Below are positions 52,122 to 61,711 of a stretch of 64,000 bases of DNA, in pieces (positions within the stretch are counted from its first letter, which is position 1; every line of letters begins with the position of its first letter). This DNA comes from an uncultured Winogradskyella sp. (lineage in GTDB: Bacteria > Bacteroidota > Bacteroidia > Flavobacteriales > Flavobacteriaceae). The stretch spans positions 496,001-560,000 of the forward strand of contig NZ_CANMXL010000001.1 in assembly GCF_947501905.1 (NCBI RefSeq). Direction: 5' to 3'. Under the pieces are notes generated by a model that was not told the DNA's origin, ran no database searches, and saw only the letters and a list, made by a program, of their open reading frames with translations. Both the position numbers and the translations under genes were made by a program.

Positions 52122-52157
52122 CAAAAATCCCGTCCAATTAATTTTGAACGGGATTTT
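52122..52157 (-). terminator. Terminator between the two tonB genes
   Basis: aaaatcccgt (52124-52133) pairs with acgggatttt (52148-52157) around a 14-nt loop; a T run follows on the minus strand, 22 nt after the upstream tonB stop. Confidence 0.85.
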
Positions 52158-52179
52158 AATATATGGAATGTTGTTTTGC

Positions 52180-52905
52180 TTAGTCCTGTACTTGGAAAAG
52201 TATTGGTAATGAGTAAGGCACTGTTACAGCTTTACCTCTTTGCTTACCTGGTTGCATTTTTGGCAATAAACCAATAACACGTTTTGCTTCTTTTTCTAAT
52301 CCTGGATGTGGTGCTCTTGCGCCAACATTTACAATTCGCCCAGTTTTATCAATTTTAAAGAATACGCTAATACGTTGTCTACCTGATAATCCTAAATCAC
52401 CTGCCAAGTCTGTATTAAATTTCTTGTTTACAAACTTTGCTACTTTTTCTGACATACACTTTTTCTTAGCTGCGTTTCCTTTCTTCTTTTCACAACCTGG
52501 GAAAATTGGCACATTTTCAATTACTGCAAACGGTACCTCTATGTCTTCTTCTACTTCTTCTACCTCAACCTCTTCTACCTCTACAATCTCAGCATCTTGC
52601 TCAGTCTCAGTAGATTCAATTACGGTTTCCTCAACTTCTTCCTCATCTTCCACAACCTCAATCTCTACCGGCGCAACAGGTGGTGGTGGTGGCGGTGGTG
52701 GCGGTGTAACAATCTGTTCTGTGATTGGTACTTCTTCTTCTAACTCGTCATCTAGATTTAAACCATCTAGTGCAATATCACTCTTGTCGTACGTCTTATA
52801 ATTAATCGCTAGATTAGTTACAAGCAACATTAATACTAAACCAACAGCAAAGAAAAGTGAGCTGTTACGACTTACGTCTGATTTTGGATTCTTTTTAGGT
52901 TCCAT
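52180..52905 (-). CDS. TonB-like energy transducer (first copy)
   Basis: A 241-residue TonB. A membrane helix (SSLFFAVGLVLMLLVTNLAI) is followed by a run of nine prolines, a strongly acidic Glu/Val linker (VEIEVVEDEEEVEE and following), then the C-terminal domain VPIFPGCEKKKGNAAKKKCM, KIDKTGRIVNVGARAPHPGLEK and GKAVTVPYSLPILFQV. The proline run and acidic linker span the periplasm. The gene is 61 nt downstream of vanZ and at the end of the malic enzyme-ruvA-sprA-gcvH-vanZ run, which ends in a terminator. It may serve the many SusC/SusD-type receptors of such organisms, which are outside the window. Confidence 0.92.
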   Translation of the reverse strand: MEPKKNPKSDVSRNSSLFFAVGLVLMLLVTNLAINYKTYDKSDIALDGLNLDDELEEEVPITEQIVTPPPPPPPPPVAPVEIEVVEDEEEVEETVIESTETEQDAEIVEVEEVEVEEVEEDIEVPFAVIENVPIFPGCEKKKGNAAKKKCMSEKVAKFVNKKFNTDLAGDLGLSGRQRISVFFKIDKTGRIVNVGARAPHPGLEKEAKRVIGLLPKMQPGKQRGKAVTVPYSLPILFQVQD

Positions 52906-52966
52906 AATTTTCTTATTATAAGATGCTAATTTAATTAATAAATCATTAAAAAAGCAAAGGAAATTG

Positions 52967-53359
52967 CTATTTTAACTTAAGATTTTTGTAATAAAGCACA
53001 ACAATCGTACCAACTACCACTCCAACACAATTGGCTAGCAGGTCAAGATTATCATAATTACGAAGTGGATTAATAACTTCTTGTACTAGTTCTAATACTA
53101 CTCCAAAAATTAATGTAGCTATAAAACTAATTAGCAATCCTTTTTTGTAATGGCCTGTAAAAAAATACAAACCCCAAAGTATTGCTAAAGTAATATAAGC
53201 AATAAAATGAAAGATTTTGTCTTGAAACTTTATGTTAGTTTCAGGTAAAACTTCATCAGGATTTCCTAAAGTAAAATACAGTAGAATAAATGTATAAGCT
53301 ACAGCAATTACAAGATAGAATTTTGAGTTTTTAAGCACTAATAAGTGCTTTGTAATCAT
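52967..53359 (-). CDS. VanZ-like membrane protein
   Basis: A 130-residue protein with four membrane helices. The motif [17 protein letters not shown] near 47-63 and the C-terminal [29 protein letters not shown] match the VanZ-like family. Its name comes from a glycopeptide-resistance protein, but no vanA-type genes are here and resistance should not be inferred. The start at the ATG at 53359 overlaps the last 29 nt of gcvH; a GTG at 53338 would also overlap. The function of VanZ-like proteins in this context is unknown. Confidence 0.85.
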   Translation of the reverse strand: MITKHLLVLKNSKFYLVIAVAYTFILLYFTLGNPDEVLPETNIKFQDKIFHFIAYITLAILWGLYFFTGHYKKGLLISFIATLIFGVVLELVQEVINPLRNYDNLDLLANCVGVVVGTIVVLYYKNLKLK

Positions 53360-53711
53360 CCGCAGACATTAAACCTTCTAATTGACTATCGTCAGAAAAT
53401 TTGAGTTTAATCATCCAACCTGCGCCATACGGATCTGTGTTTACTAATTCCGGCTCGTCTTCAAGTGTTTCGTTAAATTCAATAATTTCTCCACTTAAAG
53501 GCAAAAATAAATCTGAGACCGTTTTAACAGCTTCAACTGTTCCAAAAACCTCTTCGATATCTAGGGTTTCGTCTAAAGTTTCTACTTCAACATAAACGAT
53601 ATCGCCTAATTCTCCTTGAGCAAAATCAGTAATACCAACTGTAGCTGTATCACCTTCTATCTTTACCCACTCGTGGTCTTTTGTATATTTTAAATCCGCT
53701 GGAATATTCAT
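53331..53711 (-). CDS. gcvH: Glycine cleavage system H protein
   Basis: A 126-residue lipoyl carrier. The lipoylated lysine is Lys63, within [21 protein letters not shown], and the beginning [13 protein letters not shown] is classic. Length is normal. It shuttles the aminomethyl group between the P, T and L proteins; their genes are not in the window. It lies 57 nt downstream of sprA and overlaps vanZ by 29 nt, an arrangement I recall as conserved in flavobacteria. The connection with sprA is positional, not functional as far as known. Confidence 0.96.
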   Translation of the reverse strand: MNIPADLKYTKDHEWVKIEGDTATVGITDFAQGELGDIVYVEVETLDETLDIEEVFGTVEAVKTVSDLFLPLSGEIIEFNETLEDEPELVNTDPYGAGWMIKLKFSDDSQLEGLMSADDYKALISA

Positions 53712-53768
53712 GGTAATTTTATTTTATTAGCTCAACAAATGTAATTTTTTAAAAGACGATTTTCAAAA

Positions 53769-56700
53769 TTAATTTCCAAAATTATATCGCAATGTAAATC
53801 CAGATCTGATTGAGGTCTGTGGGAATGATGTTGAAATTGCAAAATCAGAGAACGAGTAATCAAAGAAAAAGATTCCTGTAAGATTTCTGTTTAAATCATA
53901 TTGTGCATTAAACTTAACACCCCAAATGGTTTGCCCTGCTGTAATCTGATTGTTTTCTAAATCCAAATATCTAATTATAGTAAGATTATCTCTAATATTA
54001 GCATCTAAGGTTAAATTAAGATCGCTATTAACATTACCGCCTCTATTACCGCCTAGTTTTTTAAATAGTCTTACATTTTTGATTCTGTAACCTAATCCTA
54101 ATGTATACTCTTTACTTTGCTCTTCAGTCATTAAGTTGTTATCAAAACTCAATAATAGTAAACGGCTTGTTCTAACTTCTGCAGTAACCTGAAGTGAGTT
54201 TTTCATTGTAGCCTCAATACGTATTAATGGACTAAAGGATTCTTCCAAATTAATACTACTAAATAGTGTCTCGTTTTTAAAGTTGTTTCCTTGATCTAAC
54301 TCTGTTGGATTTAATGGATCAAAATCTAGGTTAGTTCTAAATTGATTGATACTATATGTAGAACGGTATCCGTGTTGTAAAGAAAAACGTTTAAAGTTTT
54401 TTCTAAACCAAGGCAATTTCATTAATCCAGTATACTTAAGTTGCCAATTAGGAATAGGCACATCTCTAAATGCACCTAAGCTTACCTTATTTGGATTAGA
54501 GCCATGATACGCAGACAAAAATGCTGGCAATAATACCTTTTGGTTATTTTTACCGAAACCTACTGGAAAGCCTTCTGCATCTCTAGGGAATGTTGTATTA
54601 CCATAGAAATTAGTTGCTAGCCTATCTGCAATAATTAATCTATTAGCCCTAAAATCGTCGAAAGCAGCAGAAGCATTTTCATCACTTTTAGAAAATGCTG
54701 TACCAATTAAGGATGTAGAAATATTAAAGTTACCAAAAGAGTTGTTTATTAATTCTTCATAAGCATCACTAAACCCATCATTATCACTGTCTAATCCTCT
54801 AAAGTTTTGTGCTGTATTTTCTTGGAAGTTTCTACTCCCAATCAAGTCAATTTTTAAATCACGCATTGGCTCTAAATTAGCCGTGAAGTCTAAACGCCTA
54901 TCTACATTTTCAGTATACTGTTGATTAAACTCTGGGAAGATGGTTAACAAGCCATTTCTTGCAACTGTCTCTCTTATATCTCTCTGACTCCCAAATGTAA
55001 AACCAACTGTTGGCTGTAATGTGCCAATAAAACCTGGCGTATCGAGGTATCCAGGTAAAAATGTTCCACTATTCTCAACATAGTTTATGTTAACACGCTT
55101 AACCATTGTCACTATATCTAATAGTGTATTGCCTATTTGCTTCCCAACACTTTTCTTTTTTGCTGGCGTATTATTTGTTGAATTGTTTCTATTACCGCCA
55201 GATGTTCTTCCTGAGGTATTACGCCTTGAGCTTGCCGCTTTTTTAATTCCTAATTCTTTATACAACGACTCCATATTAAGCGTTGTATTTAAGGTGTGAG
55301 CACTATTGTTCTGAATAGTATTACCTAAATTAAAAGTACCTATAACATTATTATTAGCGTCGGTTTGTTCGAAATTGAGATTTAAATCCGAGCCTTTTTG
55401 CCACCTAAAATCACTATTGTAAGTATAAGTAGATTGCAAGAAACTTAAAATAGGTATCTTATTTAAAGGGAGTTCATAATTAACTAACAGCTGTTGATTT
55501 TGAATATTAGGATCACCAACATCAAAGAAACCATCCCAAACATCTAGCTCTGGATCTTGACGCCCGTTTAGACGATCGTCTATAAAATAGTTACGTACAA
55601 TATTATTATTACTAGCTGTGAAATTTAAGCTCAACGCATCTGTTAAATTATAATTGATTGCATATTGCATATCAAAAGTATAATTACGTCTAAAGACTTC
55701 TTCAATTCCGATATTATTACCTACAAGGGCAACTTCTCTAAATTTCTGACTATTAAAATCTCTATTAATATCTGTATTAATTGAAAAGCTTGTTGGTAAT
55801 AGATTAACATTAAAATCTTTTAGAATCTTCCAATACCTCCCAGTGAATAATGAATCATTCTTTTTGAAAGGCTCTATTTTCTTTGGCTGAAAACTGTATG
55901 CATAATTAACTCCTGCTCTTATATTCTGTTGAAGCGATTGCTCTATCTCAAAATCTCTGTGTTGAACTTTGTTATTAGAATAATTGAACGTAAAGTTTTC
56001 TACATCATAGAATCGTTGTGGCTTATCAGTAGTTCTTTGTTTTTTAACACCAATAAAATTTATACTCGTACGCTTAGTATAATTTTCTGATTGACGCTCT
56101 ATTTGTCGAGCTTCTTCAGCAGATTGCGCGGCATTAACACGAGACTCTAAAGTTAAATCGTTATAAAATGCATCAAACTGAGGTGTGATTAATTCTTCTC
56201 CTTGAGAATAATTTAAAGGCAAATTAATGCCCCATTTCTTTGGCAATAATTGTCCTAACTGTACATTAGTTACAACATCATAACCTATAACATCTTCTCT
56301 ACTTCTCTCGTTAGGATTTTGCTCTAAGCCTCCAAATCCTATTGTACTTCGTTGCCCTGAAGCACTAATAGTAGCAAAATCTGCAAAGTTGGTATCCATA
56401 GACATTACTGCAGCCCAGCCACCTTCATTTTCTAGGTCGGACATTCTTAACTCATTAAACCAAACTTCTCCACAAACTGGCGTTCTGTTTTTACCAGAAT
56501 GTTTCAAGCCTACCATAAGCACTCTGATATTACCAAAATTAGGATTCCCTTTTATGGCTACACGTTGGTTTTTAATACCATCATCAAGACCAGTTCCTGG
56601 AAATTCTGGCACAGGATTTTCACCTAAAACACCATCAATGACATCATAATAAGTAGGGTTTTCGTTAGCAAGAGTTTGATTAGAAATCCCTCTTGATTTT

Positions 56701-59700
56701 ATTTCTTGTAAAAACTCTAAAGGAATATTAATCTCATTTTCTTCTGGCCAAATACGACGCTCTACAGATGTGCTTCCACTTTGTATTAAATCACTATTAA
56801 TTAATGGGATTTCGACCTGATAAAAATTATCTGTAAAATCATTACCCATTCTTATAAACGCCACCAATTCACCATCATCTAACGGCTGTGCTTCTTGAGA
56901 TTGCGCATGCAAAAACATTCTCATTTTTTTATACTGACGCATATCTAAACTGATGTTTTTAAATACGCCTCTTGAATCATTTAGTTCTAAATCACAGGCT
57001 TCAAGAACCAAAGATTGCTCATTCTGTCGGATAACATTATTGTTATTATTTAACTCTTCACGTCTTACGCCCGGAGGAATCACATAATTTCCATCATTTT
57101 CTTGAATACCAATAATAGCTACATTAAATTCTGCATCAGCACTATTATTATTAGGATTATTATCTAAATCTTGAGTAAATCGTCTCCAATCACTACGTAC
57201 TAAATCTAGAGTTGCAAAACGCATCACTGTATTTTCGGTAAAATCAGTCATGTATAAACGTGCAAAACGAACAGACCTAATATCTGTAATGCCCCCTACA
57301 GCTCTAGTTGGTTCAGAAATTGGCATTCTAAATTGATACCAAGTGACATCTCTAGTATTTCCATTTGGTAATGTTACTGGTGCAACTTTGATATCATTTA
57401 TCTGTGGATTATTTACATTTAAAGAGGCTGGAGTAATATCTACTTCGTATTCAAAATAACTATCAATGGTATTCATTGTGTTATCTCTGTTCACATCTTC
57501 AACATCTGGTTGTGTAGTATTTCCTCTATTAGTTTGAGAAAACGCATCTGGTGTATTACCTTCAAAACCATTATATTGTCTATAACGCTCAAAGATATTA
57601 CCATCTGTATTTAAAAAGTATGCATAGTTATCTAAAGATGGGTCTGGTCCAAAATCAAGTGATAATCCAGTTTGTTGCTCTAAGAAATCTACAACATCTT
57701 GCTCCTCAATATCGTCATAACCATCGTAACCTACATCTTGGTTAATACGCTCTTGACCAGTTGTCCCAAACGTGTAAATTAATGATTGATTTTGAGGCAC
57801 TGCATAAGGCGTTTGCAGGTTTATATTTTGTAAAAAATCTATGTTTCCATCTTCAGGTAAACCATTTTCAAATTGTTTTTTACCATCTTTTAAAACATCC
57901 TCAGAAATATTACCCAAGTTAATCGTTAATTTACCACCTGGATTTGTTGGGTTATCTAAAAATGGATCTTGCACCCAAAACTCAATATACTCAACATTGG
58001 CTTGCTCAAAATCGGTAGAGGTTATCTGCCTTGTTATACCTGCCCAACTATCATTTGGATTTAATGCTTGTCCATTAGCTGCTGATGGATCAAAATTGTA
58101 TGGTCCACGTTCTGTTGGATAGTAAGCTAAATCTAGTGTATTTATAATAGCTAATTGTCCTTGTACTAAATCAATTTCAGGAAAAATTTCCCTGATAAAC
58201 ACCCGTCTAGTGTATAAATCGGACACATCATCATCTGTAATTTCGCTTGGTCTTTGAGGCCCATAAAATATAGGGTCAATGGTATACCAGTTTAAAAAGG
58301 CACGGTCAAAACCATTTTGTATACCTGGATCATCCTCGCCACCTTGAGCATAAATTCGTCCTAATTGTCTAGGTCTACTAGATAGCGTCCAAGATAAAGG
58401 TGATAATAAATCTATATTACCTTGAGTGCCTTCAAAATCATCAATATATGCTGTGGCTTCTCCTCCAAAATCTGTTCCTTTTGGGGCGCCAGGAGCGAGA
58501 TAAGCAAATTCCCCTCTAACTGAAAAGTTAGAAGGAACATCTGTATCTATATTAGGCAATTTATTTACCAATCTTGTAAAGAAAGGCACCTCGGTCGCAA
58601 AGTTACCATTAACACCAAAGATGGTATTGTTTATTGGCTCAGAATCAAAATTAGCTTTCTGAGTGATTGGACGCTCGTTTAAGTTTAGAAGTGTTGCGCC
58701 TAATAAAAAGTTTTCATTAAACTGATGCTCGACATTAATCCCTGTAAAACGTCTCGTTTGCTGGCCGAAAAGTGCATTGTTCTCAACATCTACATTTATT
58801 GGTGTATTTGATGCTTTTAAGGCTTCGTCTAAAATCTCAACGCGACCAGCCGCATAGTTTACAACATAATCTACACCTTCAACTAATAATTGCCCATTAG
58901 CAGTAACTCTAACAGAACCTCTAGCTGCATTAAACGGAATTGGTATTCCGCCACTACCACTACTTTTAAAACGCCCTTTTATCTGAAATTTATTCTTTTC
59001 GGATTCATCTAAAGCCTGTGTTTTAGTAGTCTTGTATAATAAATCGTAAACGTATTTTTCTTGATTGGCATTAGGATATATATCATCATCATAATCGCCA
59101 GGATTTAATGGGTCATCTAATACATCAAAAAGGTAATTACCAAAGGGTTGCACTTTGGTAAATATAATTTTACCATTTTGAACCAATACCGTTTGTCCTG
59201 GTACAAAATCAAAGAAACCATCACCTCCTTCTTGCGGATCGTTATTAAAATTTAAACGGTCTACATGAAACAACCGTATTAAAGGTGTTTCTTCAATCTC
59301 TGTATCATCAGAAGTTGTAGAAGTGTTATTATCATAAAGTTGCGGGAATGGCACTTGCACACCATTAACTTCAGCTGGTGTAATATAATTTAACGGCGAA
59401 GCTTCAGTATAAAAAATATTAAGTCTAAAGTCTTCTTGTGATAATTGGAAAGCACCTGTGTCATAGATGTTTTTCATCATTAAGTCCCAAATTGGTTCTT
59501 CTACAGCGGTCACAGCGCTCTTTAACATCTTAAGTACTAAACTCTGATTGTTTACAATCTGGTTATTATTACCTGGATTAACCGTGACATCTGTAGCATC
59601 TACACCATCATTAGCAAATTCTCCAACTTGAAATACTTGACCTCCAACTGTATACTGAAATGCTACTGCCAAGACTTCGTCATTTAATAATCTCTGATTT

Positions 59701-61049
59701 AGAGAAATATACCCTAACTGGGTATTTAAAGTATAATCTTGCCCTTGGTTAAGTTTACGCGCACTCTCTAGAATACCATAGTCAAAACCTTCATTGACTT
59801 GTACACCTATACCACTTTGCACATTAGTGATATCTCTTACATTATCGTTAAGCTGAGAACCTGGACCACCAATATTAGTAGGGTCAAAGTCGTTATTGCC
59901 ATTATCTGGAAAACTAGTTGTTGGTACATTAACAAAACCTGGAGGTGTTACATCAAGACCTATACGTTCTGCTTCTCCTAAATCCTGGAACGCAACAACA
60001 TTACGCACATTCTGGGTTTGGTTATTTCTGTTTGTAACCCAAACCTCTATTCTGGTAATCTGGATATTATTATTAATATATGGATAGGTATTCATTGCCC
60101 TATCATAATCTTGCTCAAAATATTGCGCTAAGAAAAAGTGACGATTTTCGTCATAATCACGAGCAAAAAATTCGAATTCTTCAAGAGTTCCTCCACCTTG
60201 TGATGTTACTGAACGGGATTCTGATTGTTGTTCAGAAAACACAGCTGTTACTCTAGTTTTTCCAAATTGTAATTGTGTTTTCACACCAAATAAACTTTGC
60301 GCCCCAGTAATTAAGGAGCTGTTAAGCGGCATGTTTACGTTACCTATTTCAATCTTTTGAATAATATCATCTTCTGTAGGTGTGTATTCTAATTTTACTA
60401 AATTCTGAAAATCAAATGTACGCTCAGTATCATACTGCGCATTTACTTGAAGACGTGTACCAACAGTACCCGTTAAACTCATACTAATACGCTGGTCAAA
60501 ATCGAAGGTAAAATTACTTCTATTACGTGGCGTAAATGTTGGGTTGTCTTGTTGTGAGAATAAAATCCCTAAATCTACATCAACAGAACCTTGAGGTATT
60601 ACAGATATGGTGTTACCCCCAAAAATACTTTCGAAAAAATCTGAATTAACATAAAAATCTGGTAGTAAATTTTTCTGAGCGTCATCTGTTCCTTCTTTCT
60701 GTCCTGAGGTTGCATCTATCTTTTCTTTGTAATAGGCATTAAGCTTTTCTCTCTGCACTAATTTTTGAAATTGTGCAGGCGTTAAAATTAATGGGTAATT
60801 GATATTAAACTTTCCTATTTTTTCGTTGTAGATGTATCTATCTAATATGGGGTCGTATGTATATAATGTTTGAATACTTCCTACTTTTGGCAACTTAATA
60901 TCTCCGTATGCAAATGTTGTCTTAGTAGAGTCTTGAGTTGTTGGAGTCGTCTGGGCTGAAACAGCAACAAAACACAATAAGCCTATGATAAATAGGCACC
61001 ATTTTAATTTGACTAAAAAGAAGGGATTATTAGTATTGGTTGTATTCAA
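53769..61049 (-). CDS. sprA: T9SS translocon / gliding motility protein SprA
   Basis: A 2426-residue outer-membrane protein. SprA forms the very large 36-strand beta-barrel through which T9SS cargo, including gliding adhesins, leaves the cell. The start is TTG at 61049, 5 nt after the ruvA stop; no ATG precedes the signal sequence (KWCLFIIGLLCFVAVSAQ). N-terminal SprA-type segments include DFDQRISMSLTGTVGTRLQV and QSLFGVKTQLQFGKTRVTAV. Later parts include GYDDIEEQDVVDFLEQQ, RFATLDLVRSDWRRF and DTNFADFATISASGQRSTIG. The C-terminus is a run of barrel strands ending SIRSGFTLRYNFGN. Frame is intact throughout. It ties to the PorP/SprF protein and type-B adhesin at 25-31 kb and the RemB-like gene at 49 kb. 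Confidence 0.96.
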   Translation of the reverse strand: MNTTNTNNPFFLVKLKWCLFIIGLLCFVAVSAQTTPTTQDSTKTTFAYGDIKLPKVGSIQTLYTYDPILDRYIYNEKIGKFNINYPLILTPAQFQKLVQREKLNAYYKEKIDATSGQKEGTDDAQKNLLPDFYVNSDFFESIFGGNTISVIPQGSVDVDLGILFSQQDNPTFTPRNRSNFTFDFDQRISMSLTGTVGTRLQVNAQYDTERTFDFQNLVKLEYTPTEDDIIQKIEIGNVNMPLNSSLITGAQSLFGVKTQLQFGKTRVTAVFSEQQSESRSVTSQGGGTLEEFEFFARDYDENRHFFLAQYFEQDYDRAMNTYPYINNNIQITRIEVWVTNRNNQTQNVRNVVAFQDLGEAERIGLDVTPPGFVNVPTTSFPDNGNNDFDPTNIGGPGSQLNDNVRDITNVQSGIGVQVNEGFDYGILESARKLNQGQDYTLNTQLGYISLNQRLLNDEVLAVAFQYTVGGQVFQVGEFANDGVDATDVTVNPGNNNQIVNNQSLVLKMLKSAVTAVEEPIWDLMMKNIYDTGAFQLSQEDFRLNIFYTEASPLNYITPAEVNGVQVPFPQLYDNNTSTTSDDTEIEETPLIRLFHVDRLNFNNDPQEGGDGFFDFVPGQTVLVQNGKIIFTKVQPFGNYLFDVLDDPLNPGDYDDDIYPNANQEKYVYDLLYKTTKTQALDESEKNKFQIKGRFKSSGSGGIPIPFNAARGSVRVTANGQLLVEGVDYVVNYAAGRVEILDEALKASNTPINVDVENNALFGQQTRRFTGINVEHQFNENFLLGATLLNLNERPITQKANFDSEPINNTIFGVNGNFATEVPFFTRLVNKLPNIDTDVPSNFSVRGEFAYLAPGAPKGTDFGGEATAYIDDFEGTQGNIDLLSPLSWTLSSRPRQLGRIYAQGGEDDPGIQNGFDRAFLNWYTIDPIFYGPQRPSEITDDDVSDLYTRRVFIREIFPEIDLVQGQLAIINTLDLAYYPTERGPYNFDPSAANGQALNPNDSWAGITRQITSTDFEQANVEYIEFWVQDPFLDNPTNPGGKLTINLGNISEDVLKDGKKQFENGLPEDGNIDFLQNINLQTPYAVPQNQSLIYTFGTTGQERINQDVGYDGYDDIEEQDVVDFLEQQTGLSLDFGPDPSLDNYAYFLNTDGNIFERYRQYNGFEGNTPDAFSQTNRGNTTQPDVEDVNRDNTMNTIDSYFEYEVDITPASLNVNNPQINDIKVAPVTLPNGNTRDVTWYQFRMPISEPTRAVGGITDIRSVRFARLYMTDFTENTVMRFATLDLVRSDWRRFTQDLDNNPNNNSADAEFNVAIIGIQENDGNYVIPPGVRREELNNNNNVIRQNEQSLVLEACDLELNDSRGVFKNISLDMRQYKKMRMFLHAQSQEAQPLDDGELVAFIRMGNDFTDNFYQVEIPLINSDLIQSGSTSVERRIWPEENEINIPLEFLQEIKSRGISNQTLANENPTYYDVIDGVLGENPVPEFPGTGLDDGIKNQRVAIKGNPNFGNIRVLMVGLKHSGKNRTPVCGEVWFNELRMSDLENEGGWAAVMSMDTNFADFATISASGQRSTIGFGGLEQNPNERSREDVIGYDVVTNVQLGQLLPKKWGINLPLNYSQGEELITPQFDAFYNDLTLESRVNAAQSAEEARQIERQSENYTKRTSINFIGVKKQRTTDKPQRFYDVENFTFNYSNNKVQHRDFEIEQSLQQNIRAGVNYAYSFQPKKIEPFKKNDSLFTGRYWKILKDFNVNLLPTSFSINTDINRDFNSQKFREVALVGNNIGIEEVFRRNYTFDMQYAINYNLTDALSLNFTASNNNIVRNYFIDDRLNGRQDPELDVWDGFFDVGDPNIQNQQLLVNYELPLNKIPILSFLQSTYTYNSDFRWQKGSDLNLNFEQTDANNNVIGTFNLGNTIQNNSAHTLNTTLNMESLYKELGIKKAASSRRNTSGRTSGGNRNNSTNNTPAKKKSVGKQIGNTLLDIVTMVKRVNINYVENSGTFLPGYLDTPGFIGTLQPTVGFTFGSQRDIRETVARNGLLTIFPEFNQQYTENVDRRLDFTANLEPMRDLKIDLIGSRNFQENTAQNFRGLDSDNDGFSDAYEELINNSFGNFNISTSLIGTAFSKSDENASAAFDDFRANRLIIADRLATNFYGNTTFPRDAEGFPVGFGKNNQKVLLPAFLSAYHGSNPNKVSLGAFRDVPIPNWQLKYTGLMKLPWFRKNFKRFSLQHGYRSTYSINQFRTNLDFDPLNPTELDQGNNFKNETLFSSINLEESFSPLIRIEATMKNSLQVTAEVRTSRLLLLSFDNNLMTEEQSKEYTLGLGYRIKNVRLFKKLGGNRGGNVNSDLNLTLDANIRDNLTIIRYLDLENNQITAGQTIWGVKFNAQYDLNRNLTGIFFFDYSFSDFAISTSFPQTSIRSGFTLRYNFGN

Positions 61050-61054
61050 AAGTA

Positions 61055-61636
61055 TTATAAGTTTTTTAAAGCGTCTTTGATTAATGTTTCTACATTAGCG
61101 TCTGGTTGCTGAGATATAAGTCTATCTATAACTTTTTCGGATTGTTTTTTATTGAATCCTAAAACCTCTAAAGCAGATAACGCTTCACTTTTGTTAGTAT
61201 TGTTTTGTGTTACGGAAACTTCATCAATTCCATAAACCTTTAACACTTTATCTTTTAAATCTAAGATTACACGTTGTGCAGTTTTTGCTCCAATACCTTT
61301 TACAGATTGAATTAAACCTACATCTCCTGAAGCAATTGCATCTTTGACCTGCTCAGGATTAAGAGATGACAACATGGTACGTGCAATGCTTGCACCTACA
61401 CCACTTACAGAAATCAATAATTTAAAGATTTCGCGCTCTGTCTTTGTAGAAAAACCATAAAGCGTATGCGCATCTTCTTTAACTTGAAAATATGTGTATA
61501 GTTTTAGATGCTCTTTGTCAGGAATTTGACCAAAAGTATGTAATGAAATGTTTAACAAATAGCCAACACCATTACAGTCAATAACTACATCTGTTGGATT
61601 CTTCTCAACAAGCTTTCCCTCTATGTGTGTAATCAT
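61055..61636 (-). CDS. ruvA: Holliday junction branch migration protein RuvA
   Basis: A 193-residue protein that binds Holliday junctions and loads RuvB. The N-terminal OB domain begins MITHIEGKLVEKNPTDVVID with GVGYLLNISLHTF, and YFQVKEDAHTLYGF follows. Two helix-hairpin-helix motifs are in LLISVSGVGASIARTMLSSL and IQSVKGIGAKTAQRVILDLK. A flexible linker leads to the C-terminal RuvB-binding three-helix domain (ALSALEVLGFNKKQSEKVI). Length is normal. ruvB is not adjacent. It lies between the malic enzyme and sprA. Confidence 0.96.
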   Translation of the reverse strand: MITHIEGKLVEKNPTDVVIDCNGVGYLLNISLHTFGQIPDKEHLKLYTYFQVKEDAHTLYGFSTKTEREIFKLLISVSGVGASIARTMLSSLNPEQVKDAIASGDVGLIQSVKGIGAKTAQRVILDLKDKVLKVYGIDEVSVTQNNTNKSEALSALEVLGFNKKQSEKVIDRLISQQPDANVETLIKDALKNL

Positions 61637-61711
61637 GTAGTTAAAAAAAAGTTAATGCTCAAATGTAATAAAATTATTGAGACTAAAAAGCCTCAAAAAA
61701 CAGGAATATCC

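Noticed and set aside
52424-52801. 125-residue Ser/Thr/Gly-rich open frame on the plus strand
   Set aside because: It is the antisense of the proline/glutamate-rich linker of the tonB gene at 52180; the composition is explained by the codons on the other strand.
52967-53359. Glycopeptide resistance from the VanZ name
   Set aside because: No vanA, vanH or vanX genes are present; VanZ-like proteins are widespread with other roles.
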